Notes: generated by a model from the sequence alone, not told the origin. 64,000 bases of DNA from Saprospiraceae bacterium (GCA_020631235.1 JAHDHQ010000002.1:263675-327674), one strand, 5' to 3'. Shown: positions 23,101 to 30,100, counted from the first letter of the stretch. A program made the numbers and translations.

Positions 23101-23733
23101 TAATTTACGAGAAAATGTACCGTTTAAATAAGCTGGCAAGACTGGAGGAACAATATTTATTACATTTAAGATGGGTTTAGTAATCTCAAAATCATTTGTT
23201 GTTTTTGTTTCCGAACCGGAAGTTGTACCTGCATAATAAGTTGCTTCCACATCGAAATTAATGGCTACCCCAGATGTGGCAAGAGCAATAGCGTCACAAT
23301 TTGCATTTGCTCTAAAGCTAAAAATGGAGGATTCATCATCTGCTAGAAGTCCAATTTTGAAGGTAGGATTATTTAAATCCGAAATGTCCGCTTCTACCCC
23401 ATTAACATCCCCAATATTATCAAAAATACTTCCTGGTACATAGTTGATCCCTAGTGGCAAATCTGGAGCAACGATTATAGAGTCCAAATTACTGCCCGAA
23501 ATATTAGCAATGGATATGGTAAACACATCAGCTGTGTCACATATGGACATAAATTCGACTCCTGGCTCTGGGGCATCCACCGTAAAAAACAAGGTAGATT
23601 GCGCACTTCCGAAGAAAGGAATTACAGAAAACAAAACAAGGCCTAATATCGTAGGCAAAAATTTAGATTTGTCGCCATTTCTTTTGTGCGTAGAAACAAT
23701 CGTTTCCCCTTTTGATGTGTAAACAGTACTCAT
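2179..23733 (-). CDS. Giant T9SS-secreted adhesin, 7184 aa, SprB-like + DUF11 + SdrD-B repeats
   Basis: The ATG at 23733 gives a charged leader and a hydrophobic signal segment (about residues 26-44, ending FFGSAQS). Residues 45-1640 are a unique beta-rich, Cys-containing region. A PKD-like stretch and two DUF11-like domains follow (about 1640-2200, 'DLELEKT' starts). Residues 2212-3961 hold 23 SprB-like repeats of 75-78 aa with four Cys each. Residues 3962-6690 hold 18 DUF11 domains, each starting near 'FDLALTKDL' and separated by Asp/Asn-rich linkers. Three SdrD-B-like domains follow ('GDYVWKDLNGDGVQD', from about 6692). The protein ends in a type A T9SS sorting domain (from about 7099, LYPNPTIGAF ... 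NKRLIKLD). The family knowledge indicates export and surface attachment through T9SS. SprB itself is a gliding adhesin of Flavobacterium, but similarity is to the repeat only, so gliding is not implied. The protein is likely an adhesin or matrix fibre. Its own promoter and terminator make it monocistronic. Confidence 0.9.
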   Translation of the reverse strand: MSTVYTSKGETIVSTHKRNGDKSKFLPTILGLVLFSVIPFFGSAQSTLFFTVDAPEPGVEFMSICDTADVFTISIANISGSNLDSIIVAPDLPLGINYVPGSIFDNIGDVNGVEADISDLNNPTFKIGLLADDESSIFSFRANANCDAIALATSGVAINFDVEATYYAGTTSGSETKTTNDFEITKPILNVINIVPPVLPAYLNGTFSRKLTVSNGGNGPLDSFQIYSVFNPDAFCVDDLSYISTSGDTISLSTTLAATGDTIFANINPAQISDGTFNAQEHPEQLNRTEFMEIVETVTIKDCSVPAESRHHARWGCGGEYCEDQFTPAGVSYNILLPDLVYNRATNIFGTEDYTSCFGEGLTRYYYGTNIGDAPASLIRHRFHTIWSDETRIDAASIRYRIGKNGTPEVPIIENDLKKAATGDCFGLGTHSYVVDVLADIILNVGDTIFWSWDQYSCCDNNVCGAYEETQGMYIYSRSYYDGCQLYRQAEGNHGAWVYRREYVAGVTETPTDIATDETSCATFTVTGWDVSYPLMNSSCNNCYYEFKYIIGPGLDWDGDPANTSEFIWRDPQNDLWEPDYISYTDHNDFTTSDTLVLRFNGPRLAGFNFIGSELLFKLKKDCVNEQPECSFTPVEVTNEFFFVPDPSTCTDCRVQMNNCDFTNNIRAHCPGGCPPCTGITIQDFKTIRYNYDLPDNNNDSRPDAAGTVMDTSLVKQRRLMVGDTLLIEAIGSISTTEGLPPADDTLPYFEHVYFSLNWNNPNYEGVGANVEIYDYDEDIWYNCTVDDLQFAAGNNEVLDLCANSLRAVGCGIPIDFVFEDKDTIKVNVLNKVNYDVGSNPEVVDANNSFFASDEPYPSTGRVFQCNSLKDRFTLFGSYKVKGGGVDRNFNGCVTTHIYTNNYIRTGNSLYANFFPFEFRPFFYPNKTILEPIPGYDFKYMRSVYYYINPASSSGASTFAENLNLNSSHLSLVNGDLVMDHKAHLDSLGWEGFDEAYRVYTYAYFTPTCLIPDGVQQFVPWTHEFGFEEGRFAEDVCPITSSDQSWARFYSANLQLDPLPKEVESLAKEVCWDVRLFNASNSNSALHSFINTEELSGLITIDSIYSTSYDINTGETTLDTKLEQSNGLYELGTVGGAAVRYFKIFATNTSCDIDSIMLNVGWNCPGYPNGIEEYPCDLTTTALVAVPQPAELQMKVLQQPMSTEVCSQAMYELELSSGGKGYLYDVHFRFGIPDGFEYLNGSFEIEYPIGSGYFVPANDPVNTFGNNYQINISEQNDLLTDEGMIGATDLSGNYNRAKVRFTVETGCESTSGGRLRFFSWAYNACGAFNNYVFTSSEKLVLEDVPIPYETVFDADFGQINPCIADSTMVEVSMITGFDAMTGAMDSITAVLPEGFTYLTGSYNDIQNALPGEPDIYDLNGLVQLKWKLTTDLGELEEVLFEFAVVASDQMTMCGESNPLELYSTSPNNVECVASGEDCLVQVVTGDGLFNLETVKPQIDITSVDMTLCALPTEPYQEELRYTVNFENIGEDVPMDTSLVFHVYSDADNNNTVSGSDVLLTTFDFDLGIANGASSSLSETILIDGGNACNLLVSLDTMTSCICMPDLVIINDLNLKAISADTTICSIDSTELLVVPSTAYTYEWSALGTAPISALSDVNIANPIFYYQNNSGATETLEYQLITNRGDCQSYDTMAVTVYPYEFSELTNAVCLNNSYQLNGPAGFSDYIWSPAAGLDDATLEDPTLLNLDSTVTYTLSFVDNNGCPGLHIETVEEDQSCVDLELEKTASISIGALGEQFSYVLQLVNKGPGPASDILVADTLPSNTQFIFSTPSQGFFNSLASVWNVGDLAAGDTATLEILVEIDEEGTFYNCTEVSSMNELDVDSETGNGDGSEDDQSYACVTVPQTICGNEEIALIVPPIFSSLQWQLDGVDVAGATSDTLIATTAGVYEVSGLDHDGNPYTYCEFQLVEENCPIDLELEKTVFEMDGVTPATMVSLGDTIKYQIVVSNRTMAPDTFAMDANGVEVFDNLPTEVSYVSYTKSTGTYSDGTGIWDVGIIENGTTDTLCILAEITSSGTISNVAEILASDQPDVDSEENNDDGDQSEDDEDNAVITVAPCDLVISNVLVGDCNPSTGTYDLSVTISYSNNPNCPINLNSQTFLIDGSGSETFVLQGLLANGATDLPITAFFTCLSECSDTDTYDAPNLCSPLECTISGTDVLCNGGTSGTATVVGSGGSLPYTYAWSNGANTDMATGLSAGPHTVTITDADNTETICSITLAEPSPLTCGLVKENDISCNGLSDGSATVTAGGGFGGYSILWSTGETTTTAVNLVSGLNSVTITDGNNCTQTCTIDIIDPAELVCAIPTVVNPACPGSATGSLSVDATGGTGVVEYSLNGGPYQPGSTFIDLPAGDYTVMVKDANGCTNVCSATLTDPDDFTCSIVEDSPASCGMANGMATVTAVGGDGSYTYEWDNLETTAQAIALSSGVHMVTVTDGEGCETSCSVVIMTATGLTCQATKNNDVLCNGDSNGSASVLAVGGTSPYTYLWSNGETTATVNNLDGGTHSVTITDSDGCTTMCMIEIEEPTELVCEVNFESGISCAGEKDGSATVVVMGGTPNYTYVWESGETTATAVNLAAGKNGVTITDLNGCKVACSIELVEPKELECRINETSNPLCFGDANGWIEAEAAGGTGTLLYSINGSPYQPGGLFSDLPAGEYTITIIDDNGCETTCSASLTEPKPLICDAYELIPASCEMNNGSAQVKFEGGTGPYTILWDNLEDKDEAIALSSGIHTVTVTDANGCEVICSVEITSLPPLTCEIVKKRDVSCNGAKDGRVGVEVQGGSPEYTFLWSNGNTNEGIEELSGGVYSVTITDKVGCTVVCQTEILEAPALICEVLVNSDISCYGEKDASATVSVMGGTPNYTFEWTSGETTSTAVNLAGGKNSVIVTDMDGCKTECTFDILEPKPIECKVVESNDPLCFGESTGNITVDAQGGTGILEFSVDGSPFQIGTYFDGLNAGIHTVTVQDENGCQSTCEVELKEPLELTCVITEVEPATCGLENGSATVIPTGGTAPYNYLWDNLELTKTAVSLSAGLHMVTVTDANGCETVCSWVISNPEDLTCSITDVSHVTCHSLSDGEATVVATGGTSPYTYNWSNGATTNSVSNFVAGDYLVTVTDAEDCEVICSVTITEPNVLLCEVNKESDISCHGAGDGSASISVMGGTPNYSYLWTSGETGSLAISLEAGVNNVTVTDMNGCEQVCSVEIIEPEMVECQIASFTNPLCAGTATGTITVAGNGGGVDLVYSLNGSPYQPGELFENVPAGMHTIGVMDENGCMSTCEVTLEDPEVLTCTVEEDDAAACGLDNAVATVTAVGGTGTYTYLWDNLETTQTASSLSPGLHMVTVTDENGCETECSVLSTSASDLACEIDGVSHVSCNGLSDGEATVTVTGGSEPYTYLWSNGANTNTVTNFSAGLYTVTATDADDCEIVCEVTIEEPTALLCEVIKESDITCNGLTNGSARVIASGGTENYTYLWSSGETTSLALTLVAGNNTVTVTDMNGCESICNVDIVEPESVSCAIISTSDPICFGSATGSVSVEGAGGIGDLVFSVDGSPYQPGVDFDDLTAGDHVVSVMDENGCESSCNFTLTDPAEMTCAVVQDAPTACGLDNGAATVTSAGGTGSHTYLWDNLETGAQAVALSAGVHMVTVTDENDCTTVCSIVIMTTSGLTCEMTKLSDVICNGDSDGSAIVEAMGGNPPYAYAWSNGSVSDQADNLAGGQYTVTITDADNCETMCMVEIFEPTALLCEVVKESDVSCFGNEDGSASIIVMGGVSNYTYLWSNGETTAVAVALPAGSNSVTVTDMNACESVCTIEILESAAMTCSLETTPSACMGQNDGTVTTTVVGGTAPFEYAINGGINQTGGLFENLAPGFYTVVVTDANGCMTDCDIEVLISGCEFDLALIKELTPGQPASFDPGDDISFTISVCNQGQIPADNITVIDYVPAGLSFDGSNAVNIANGWSDATGDVLSTISVANSKLATGGLQANDCVQLEIVLNIDLTAPQNGSLVNAAEITSATDDMNNPVDDIDSTEDNDNTNDGVPIDDEMNNGSNDEDDHDIAVFEVNYFDLALTKTLATGQVSSVAPNDIVTYSIVVYNQGTIAADNVEITDYIPACMQNVDANWTGAAAGPVTRTLSVATGEIPAGGLLPGDFVTTTIDVQVLGSANMSCDLTNYSEISNSTNTNGGQTFDIDSDTDNDPTNDIDGGNDELNNLNGDEDDHDGETISLLGADLALAKDLAAGQAPSVAVGQDATFTITVINQGSIATDNIEVADYLDACMSLNDAAWSGTNPAYYTLTVANGDLPTGGLLPGAMATVDITVTITCIPSNGILENNAEIVSMTDEDGNPLEDTDSDSDDNPNNDLSDEDDNDGVTLDVLEFDLALTKDLAAGQSSIVAPGSDITYDITILNEGQVAADNVEVTDYIPTCMSLNDGNWTLVGNNAVTTLSVANGDLPSGGIPPMGMASVQITLTLDNPVPVDCNLNNWAEISNTTDEYGNPQTDIDSTPDGDNSNDPNDEDDIDDALVSVLEFDLALTKDLAVGQDLVVAPGDDVTFDITILNQGSIPADNILVTDYIPSCMVLNDTDWTASGSDANYTMTVANGDLPTGGLLPNEEASVQITLTILNPVPVGCSLTNWAEISEATDQNGGPTNDVDSDPDADNSNDPYGEDDLDSAEVSIFGFDLAITKDLAVGQAAVVAPGDDVTFDITILNQGNIAADNILVTDYIPSCMVLNDNDWTAAGSDANYTMTVANGDLPTGGLLPNEEASVQITLTILNPVPAGCSLTNWAEISAATDQNGGPTNDVDSDPDADNSNDPEGEDDIDDAEVSIFGFDLAITKDLAVGQAAVVAPGDDVTFDITILNQGNIAADNILVTDYIPSCMVLNDTDWTAAGSDANYTMTVANGDLPTGGLLPNEEASIQITLRVLNPMPFGCDLINWAEISAATNQNGGPTNDVDSDPDADNSNDPEGEDDIDYAEISVLGFDLAITKDLATNQAVAIAPGEDVTYDITVLNQGNIAADNILVTDYIPNCMTLNDANWTPSGTDATYTMSVANGDLPAGGLLPNEEVSVQITLTAKNPTPTACDLVNWAEISAATDDNGGPTNDIDSDPDGDNSNDPVDEDDIDQAEVTLLSFDLALTKDLSAGQDYAVAPGDYVSYDITVINQGDIAADNIVLTDYIPSCMALKDLDWTASANGATYTMSVANGDLPAGGLEPGDMASVEITLAVINPLPSSCSLINWAEINSASDENGGPTHDIDSDPDGDNSNDPDGEDDIDFAEISILGFDLALSKDLANGQSSVVAPGDDVVFDITILNQGDIAADQILITDYIPNCMTLNDSRWSAAGNNAEYTMSVINGDLPSGGLLPGEEASVQITLQVLNPIPLDCNLTNWAEISNATDDNGGSTNDIDSDPDGDNSNDPVGEDDIDDASVTVLNFDLALSKDLADGQSSYVVAGADVTFDITVINQGNIFADNIEVTDYIPSCMNLNDSDWSATSNGASYTMSTANGDLPAGGLAPGSEASVEITLQVINPMPIGCSLINWAEISNATDDNGGSTDDVDSDPDADDSNDPVGEDDIDHEEVFFLYYDLALIKNLANGQASNVMVGDDVHFTFTVINQGLIAADNIEITDYIPSDFALNDANWSGTNPAVYTLSVANGDLPAGGLLPGDFASVDITLTVLNTEVEGDTYINKGEISGGTDIYGMDQDDVDSYPDNIPFNDPNGEDDVDTEPVTIDGECDLALIKHFTSFASAGNGTGGQVTFTIEVINQGTCTAYDIGLVDYNLESWNLNDNAWYFNVLDGHAYTEVPGPLTPGNSLFVDITFDVASFDPNDPMINYAEIMYSKDFNGDYQDDEDSTPNINLYDDGLVIDDNVTNFIGDEDDHDLEYIEIIDLALDKNIKTPAPYAYGDIIEFEFAIENEGNATVLGATILDNIPASFSFNAALNPDWTGASPAVNYEFTQAIAPGQVVTTSLFLTFSQVGNSIADYTNTAEITEVIDNTGNVNPNDWDSTPSNDDGDQSEDDEDAVIFSIFDLALTKTSSTSEATSYGQVIDYDITVYNQGSITATNIELTDYIPCGLSLVANSAWSLSGSNAVTTIAGPLAPGQSIVQTISLQVEECATPSHDAWANYAEISASNDLNGVSMDDIDSQLDNDENNDGVSINDAILNESNDEDDHDGHLIELFDLSIDKEMVSTLPYAYGDLLEFSLSITNEGQESLYDVQIVDHVPPGLNFDVANNSGWQGSNPDASYTFGGEIVPGQTKTVSIYLSFTADGDSLEDYTNTAEITAQYDENGQANDSDIDSNVNNDDGDQDEDDEDAVIVELFDLALEKSLITAGPYRYGDELVFEITVVNEGSMIAENVKIVDYLPCGFEFVSSPGWTVVGDNLEAVLAGPIMPGEDATMSVTVNLQACGDANAFLNEAEIKEAFDAAGNPANDYDSEPDDDNSNDVDEDDRDGQLVEVFDLALQKLVHNEGPYLFGDIVEFTFVVFNQGSVPARDIVIGDYLSPGYAFNSGGNNAQWSYDAGLDVYANLWKDPTTGYLDTLVLMPGASDSLHIYLEVQSADNIEDWINYGEIIAAKDTNGMSRIDADSEFDAINENDILDGDNEIFGINQDEDDHDLAQIIVTGDLGDYVWKDLNGDGVQDDGEPGVADVIVHLFDCDGAYLKSTTTDANGFYLFDELLGGSYQIQFVLSNLTESCAITVQNQEASDSEDNDANLNGFTPCIELAQGEHKRDVDAGLIPLAKIGNYVWEDCDGDGIQDASEDGISNIRVDLYFASNDSLVGTTYTNNSGAYLFDEIYPGDYYAQFSLSGDYEFVDANLGGNDNLDSDADGSNGFGTTQVVSLSPGECDESSADAGLYKCLAIGDLVWFDTNNDGIWDAIENGVNGIKVEVFRNGDNGYELYDYVYTGHKPGTPSDDGYWKMCVPPGEYYIKYGIPLEGLYPTQANQGNDESVDSDITGANGENTTSTFSLSCGLGNCDIGAGLSNTSDDLLVEDEAVVGIQSQNDDSLNKDEDHATVSKISTDKLFDVSTKLYPNPTIGAFTVEVELDRQVQFIELNIMDAKGNKVISNVSLGNNVDAGIHKYKMDGSSLPGGMYYVQISLDNTIVNKRLIKLD
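2600..3665 (-). repeat. Three SdrD-B-like domains at the C-terminus of the 7184-aa protein
   Basis: Three consecutive units start with GDYVWKDLNGDGVQD, GNYVWEDCDGDGIQD and GDLVWFDTNNDGIWD. Each is about 110-120 aa and has the 'W-x-D-x-(D/N)-x-D-G' calcium-loop signature of the SdrD B-like family. In known members these Ig-like domains are stiffened by Ca2+. Here they form a stalk between the DUF11 array and the T9SS signal. The same block, extended to four units, occurs in the 2718-aa and 4100-aa paralogues. Confidence 0.75.
3665..11850 (-). repeat. Tandem DUF11 array (18 units) in the 7184-aa protein
   Basis: Eighteen units each begin with a variant of FDLALTKDLAxGQ, run through 'ITILNQGxIAADNIxVTDYIP' and end in an acidic linker such as DSDPDGDNSNDP-EDDID. 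Units 4-11 share a period of about 151 aa (453 bp). The units at about 8590-9500 are nearly identical at DNA level, which shows recent duplication. Units 13-18 are more diverged and shorter, with GPYxYGD-type openings. The linkers carry many Asp, so Ca2+ binding is plausible but inferred. Confidence 0.85.
11851..17100 (-). repeat. 23 SprB-like repeats in a four-type higher-order array
   Basis: The block of 1750 codons is 23 units of 75-78 aa with the pattern C-x9-C-xG ... TVTDxNGC-xxx-C. Four kinds recur in fixed order. A contains YLWSNG. B contains W-x-SGETT with 'VTVTDMNGC'. C contains YSLNGSPYQPG. D contains YLWDNLETT with 'HMVTVTDENGC'. The order is (A-B-C-D) five times followed by A-B-C, and one complete set measures 305 aa (915 bp) where counted (units 5-8). 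The sequence alone shows this pattern. It implies growth by duplication of four-module blocks. Confidence 0.85.
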
Positions 23734-23843
23734 ATAACACTATTTGAATAATCATTCAATTAAAAACAAATGAAATACTGTGTCTGAGATGTTTGGTAAT
23801 CTATAATTGTAGAATTTTCAATACCCTAATTCTAGATTAAGGA

Positions 23844-23878
23844 CAAATATAACATATTAAAAATAATTTTAATATGTA
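23844..23878 (-). promoter_or_regulatory. Promoter and operator of the 7184-aa gene
   Basis: On plus, AACATATTA (23851-23859), ten bases, then TAATATGTA (23870-23878) form the shared inverted repeat. Pairing extends inward to 11 bp per arm. On the minus strand it is followed directly by TATATTTG (23844-23851), a full match to the TAnnTTTG -7 box. The start codon is 118 bp downstream. No separate -33 TTTG is seen, since the inverted repeat occupies that position. Confidence 0.65.
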
Positions 23879-24026
23879 GTAGATAGTCTTAACACTTTTA
23901 ACCCTAATGATCTCTTCACGGTTTTCCAATTGTGCATCAAAAGTAGCTTTTGGTTGAAGCTGGATCAGACATATTCGAAAAGTGGTCAATTTTGCTTTTG
24001 TTTAGTTGATTTTATCCGATTTTTAG

Positions 24027-24066
24027 AAAAAAGCCCCAACGAAGCTATGCTTGTCGAGGCTTTTTT
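24027..24066 (-). terminator. Rho-independent terminator of the 2718-aa gene
   Basis: The minus strand reads AAAAAAGCC-TCGAC...GTTGG-GGCTTTTTT, a long stem with a 9-bp perfect base and further G-T and Watson-Crick pairs above it. It ends in a run of T and lies about 40 bases after the stop at 24108. It resembles the terminator at 32614-32650 after the paralogous gene, so the terminator appears to have been duplicated with the gene. Confidence 0.8.
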
Positions 24067-24107
24067 ACTGTATCTAAACTAGTAGACTAACTTATATAGT
24101 CTTGCTT

Positions 24108-27100
24108 CTAGTTATTATCTAATTTAATCAGTTTCTTGCTGATTCTTTCTGTATCAATATTCAATTGGATTTCGTAAATACCCGCTGGTAATTTGCTACC
24201 ATCAACAACATATTTATGTAATCCAGCAGATGCATTTTGATCAAGCATCAATCCATTAAGAACTTTCTTTCCTGTGGCATCAAACATATCGGCTTTTAGT
24301 TGGATGGCCTCTTTCGTTAATTCTATTTCTATTGTAAATGTTCCAGTTGTAGGGTTAGGATACAATCGGGTATTGTTCGCTAATCCTTCGTCAGATGTTT
24401 CTACATTTATAGTAATTATATCTGTCATATTTACGCTACCATTGTTGTCTATAGATCTAACTCGGTAGTAGTAAATTCCTGCAACACTTAGATCATGATC
24501 TGCATAATCGTATAAGTGTTCTGCTTGACCAACTGCTCCTATTTTAGTAATAGTCTCAAAGCTGACGCCATCATAACTTCTTTCTAATTCATAGTAATCT
24601 ACATTGATTTCATTAGCTACAGCCCACTCTAAATGGTTAAATGTGCCTTTATTCTCTCCAGTAAATCCTAACCAACTTGCTGGTAAAACTCCTTGGACTA
24701 ATCCAGCATCAACATACTGCATCTCATCACCAGATTCTAAACTGAATAGGCTGGTAGTGTTGATACCATTCATATGATCAATATCACTGTCCTCGATTTC
24801 TTTACCTTGGTTCGGTGTAGTAAACCCAAAACCTGCTGGCGGTGTTACCTCTAAATAGTACTCTTTAGCTTTTAATTCGTCTACTTCATACTTACCATCT
24901 ACGCCTGTTACCGTTTCTTCTAACATCGTTCCATCTGCTGCTCTAATGGCAATTTGTACTCCTTCAGCTCCTGGCTCTCCTAAATCTTGTACTCCGTTTG
25001 AGTTTTCGTCAAACCAAACTCTATCACCTATTACAGCCATGGCATAGAATCCTGCTCCAAAATCACATTTAGACTCTCCACTTGTCAAGCTGAATATATC
25101 CGTTGTATTCATTCCATTGTTATCTGTTACATCACTATCTCTAGTATCATCTCCGCCTTGATCTGGTCTAACAGTAACTAGACCATACGGTGGCGCTGCG
25201 TAGTGGATGTAGTAGTTTCCTGGTGGAACACATACTTTCCAATATCCATCATCTGAAGGTGTTCCTGGTTTATGTCCTGAGTATACAAAATCATACAGTA
25301 CAAAGTCTCCATCAATTTGTCTAAAGATTTCCACTTTCAGTCCATTGATACCATTTTCAATTTCATCCCACACATTATCCTTATCTGTATCAAACCAAAC
25401 TAACTCTCCCAATGGAACACACATGTAAAATCCTGCATCCCACGTCGGATCATACTCTCCAGCTGATAAAGTAGTAATTTGGGTAGTTCCTACACCATTA
25501 CTTCCGTCAACATCACTGTCATTAGCATCATCTCCACCTTTATTATCTAGTGTCAGCTCAAATCCATCAGGACTGTAAAACTTAACATAGTAGTCACCAG
25601 GATATAAGTTGTCAAATAAGTACTTTCCATTTGCATCAGTAAATGCCGTACCAACTAAGTTTCCTTCTGCATCATATAGTTCTACTCGAACGTTTTCGAT
25701 ACCCGCTTCACCTGCTTCCATTAAACCATCGGCATCCAAATCATGGAATACCATATCTCCAATGCTAGCTAAAGGTAACACACCTGCATCTACTGTATGA
25801 TTTTTCTCTCCTGGACCTAGTTCGATGCAAGGAGTAAATCCTGCCAAGTTTGCATCACTATCTGCTTCATCATCGTCACCCTGATTTTGCAAGGTAATTG
25901 CACATCCTTCTGGCAATCCAGAAATATCAAATTGTATTTGGTATTCTCCAGGTAATAAAAGATCAAATAAATAGTACCCTGATGCATCTGTAGTTTCTGA
26001 TTTAATGAAGTTACCATCACAATCAAATAAGTTAACTACAACATTTTCTACACCTGGCTCATCTTTATCCTGAATTCCATCGCCATTTAAATCTTTCCAT
26101 ACGTAATCTCCTATCTCACTAGTCACAAGGATTTCTACTGCATCATTATCATCTTCATCATCATCTCCTTGATTGTAAGGATCATCAACATGTTCGTCAA
26201 TAACATTATCATTTTCGTCTCCATTGAAGATATCATCTTCGTCTGGACCATCGACTAAATCATTATCGTTATCTGGATCAGTATCAGGAGTACTATCAGC
26301 ATCATCTTGTGCTATGCCGTCTTCATTAGTACCGCTACTAATTTCTGATTCGTTGTACCAGTCTCCATGTTGAGCTGTTGGTAAAATCTGCACCTCCAGA
26401 TTTAAGACTAATTCTCTTGTATCTCCTGGAGCAAATGGGCCATCAATAGTGTAGGTTAGTAAACCACCAGCTTCACTCCATCCAGTGTTAATAGCTGCGT
26501 CAAAAATATATCCTGAATTTAAGTAATCCGTTACATCTACGTCGTAAGCATCTACATTACCTTGGTTGTACACAGTAATATCGAAATTAACAATATCACC
26601 TGGCACATATGGTCCTATTGAGTCTACCGTTTTCTGAATTGCTAAATCATATACTGGAACATATGCCGGGTCATGATCATCTTCATCTTCATCATTGTAC
26701 TTATCTCCATCGATGTTGTCATCTTCATCTGGATCATTAGGTGTACCACCTTCATCGTTATCTGGATCATTATCGGTCATGCTATCTGTATCTTCAGGAT
26801 CTGGATAATCAGGATCATCACTGTCACTGTTACTAATTTCCGCATAATTTGTCCAAGCTGTTTCTACATCTTCATAACACTCGATAATTCTAGCACTAAA
26901 GCTTACTACATCACTTGTTCCTGGAACTAATGGACCTTCATAAGTCATACTTATTTGTCCAGCGTTTTCAGTCCATCCTAATGCATCATTGCTTGACTCA
27001 TAAGTTAAACCACAAGGTAAATATTCACTGATTTCAATATTGCTTGCCTGAATACTTCCTTGATTGAATATTGAAATTTCAAATTCAACTACATCGCCAT

Positions 27101-30100
27101 AATTAAATGGACCTGTTGAAGTCATTTCTTTCCTTAAAGCTAGATCAAATAGTTCGATACCTGTAGGATCGTGGTCATCTTCCTCTCCCCCTTTATCGAT
27201 ACTCTCTAAGTCGTTATCTTCATCATCTCCTGGCTCTACATCATTTTCTGGAATACCATCTGTTCCTTCTTCACTATCTGCATCCACTCGAGGATTGTTA
27301 TCTGTATCCGTGCTACTAATAATCTCACTATAATTAATCCAATCTTTCTCACCTCCATTGGTTTGTACAATCTCTAAAATGATATCAAATGTAGTACAAT
27401 CATCTTGAGCTAAAACGCCTGGAATCGTATAGGTAGGGTCCGAAATGGTTCCTCCCCATGTTGGATTGTCTGCAAAATCAAAACTATAACCAGCTGGAAC
27501 ATAATCTTCAACAACTATATTCTGAGCATCTACATTTCCTTGATTACAAACCGTCATGGTAAAGGTTAACTTATCACCATATCTATATGGATCGTTAATT
27601 GTAACCAATTCCTTTTTCATGGCTAAATCAAACACTTCTACTCTTTCTGGATCATGGTCATCTTCATCCTCGTCCATGTATTTATCTCCAGTGATTACAT
27701 CATCTTCATTGGCGTCATCAGGAGTACCTCCATTATCATTATCTTCATCAGTGTCTGTCATACTATCGATGTCTTCTGGATCTGGATAATCAGGATCATC
27801 ACTAGTGTAATCACTTACTTCTGCATAGTTTGTGAAACTATCATCATCCATGTCTAAACATTGTGCCAATGATAGATCGATGCTTACACTTGTATTTTCA
27901 CCTGGAGCTAATGGTCCAGCGATAGTCATTGTAGCATTTCCTGTTGTTGCATCATAGCTCCAACCCAAGGCATCATTACTTGCTTCATAAACTAGTCCAC
28001 ATGGTATATAGTCACTAATCTCTATATCACTTGTTTGTATGCTTCCTTGGTTATATACCTCGATTGTATAACTTACCACATCACCATACTCATAAGGTCC
28101 AGTTTGATTTGCAGTGACTTTTCTCAATGCTAAATCAAGAAGCTCTATACCAGCAGGGTCATGATCATCCTCTTCTCCACCTTTATCATGGCTATCTAAA
28201 TTGTCATCATTTTCCTCATTTGGTTCGACCCCATTTTCGTCTGCATTATCAGTATCTGGATCACTGTCAATGTCCCAATCATTTCTAACTTCACCAAATT
28301 CATTATTGGCACTTTGGATTTCACTATAGTTAACCCAATCTTTTTCTCCTCCTGTTGTTTGTTCTATGGTAAGGAAAATGCTTACTTCTTCACAAGCTTC
28401 TTCTGCTATACTAGCGATTGTTGTACTTGCTTCTGGCGCAGCACCTGTCCATCCTGGGTTATTAGCCGCATCAAATCCATAACCAGCTGGGATGTAATCA
28501 CTCACCACTACATCTTGAGCACCGATGTTTCCTTGATTGCAAACAGTAATTTTGAATTCTAATAAATCTCCATATCTGTATGGATCATTAATCGTCACTA
28601 ATTCTTTCTTTAAAGCTAAATCAAAGATTTCTATCTTTTCTGGATCATGATCATCCTCATCCTGATCAGCAGGTCCAGTACCCACTGGTCCTGTTCCGTC
28701 TCCCATTAATTCATTGTCAGTAACTTCCCATGGTTCACCACCTGCATCATTCGTATTATCTGCATCAGGAGTACTATCTATATCATCAATAGGATCACCG
28801 TTTTCATCAGCATGCGTCCAAATTTCTGCATAGTTTGTCCAACCATTTGAGTAATCTGTTGTAGGTACAACTTCTAAGTCAATAGTTAAGATGTAACTAT
28901 CAGTAGGCATGATAGTACCTGGTATTTCTGTATTGCTTAAGTGACTTGCTGCATCATAGTTCCATGTTGGAGCATTTCCAGCCACATTAGCAAAACCACT
29001 CGGTAAGTAATCTAATATTTTTACATCTGTAGCAGGAACATTTCCTTGGTTCTGGACTTCTATCGTAAATGTTACGATATCTCCAAAACTAAATGGTCCT
29101 GTTTCCGCGGTTGTTTTTATCAATGCTAAATCAAATACTCGAGGAATATCTTCACAATCATCAGCTTCATCGTCATTAACTCCATCATTATTGGTATCTA
29201 TTGTTGCTTGGTTAAACAAACCTTGGAAAGGCACAGCTCCACCACCCGGTGAGTTTTCGCCACAAGCTAATAGATTATCATCTCCTACTGGTGATGCTTC
29301 TTCTAAGTCTAAATAAATATCATAACTAATCACATAAGTATGACAAGCATTAGCAGCTAATGCTTCATCGTCACTTAAAGTGTATGGTCCAGTTCCACTC
29401 AAAGTTGTACCTGGAGCTCCTGGAGCATCACTTGTAAAGCTTACATTTTCTATTACGATATCATCATCAAACATTGGTGTATCTGTCAAATCATATTGCC
29501 CGACAGCACCTCCAATATTACACACACTGATGTTGTAGCTAATATTATATCTGTATGGATCCATAGGAACCATCGTTATCTCATTTACTTCCTTATCTAA
29601 AATAATGTAAGGTAAATCTTCACACACCGTATCTTCTTCTTCAGGATTACCATCATTATTTGTATCCAAAAGGGTCATATTAAATAATCCTTCTCCTGGA
29701 CAAGCATTAGCCATATCTACAGCAACAATCATTAGGTCCGTCCCCATGTACTGACCAGCCATACTGATAGTTCCATCCGTAATACAGCTTGCAGGGCCAC
29801 TTTCACCACATGCCATATAATCGTTATCTCCTAAATCACTGCCTGCTCCTTCATCTTCCAATGCAATTTCTACAAGCACGACTAAATTATAAACATGCGT
29901 GTCACCATGATTAATGCTGGCATCATCTGCTAAAGGCCATGGTCCAGCATTGGTTAATCCAGCAGGTACTCCTGCTCCTAGTCCTGAACTAGTGAAACTC
30001 GCATTTAAAATGGTAATATCATTATCAAAATTCGGCATATCTACTAGATCATATTGACCTGGCGCTCCACCTGAATTATAAACTTCTACTACATATTGTA

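Larger units (their letters stand above)
23734..24107. other. Intergenic region between the 2718-aa and 7184-aa genes
   Basis: This 374-bp gap holds, in order on the minus strand: the terminator of the 2718-aa gene (24027-24066), the shared operator and -7 box (23844-23878), a leader of about 110 bases with a box TACTGTGTCTGAGATG on plus (23776-23791) also found before other genes of the cluster, and a small inverted repeat TTGAAT-N4-ATTCAA (23744-23759) just before the ATG. No small ORF was supported. Confidence 0.7.
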
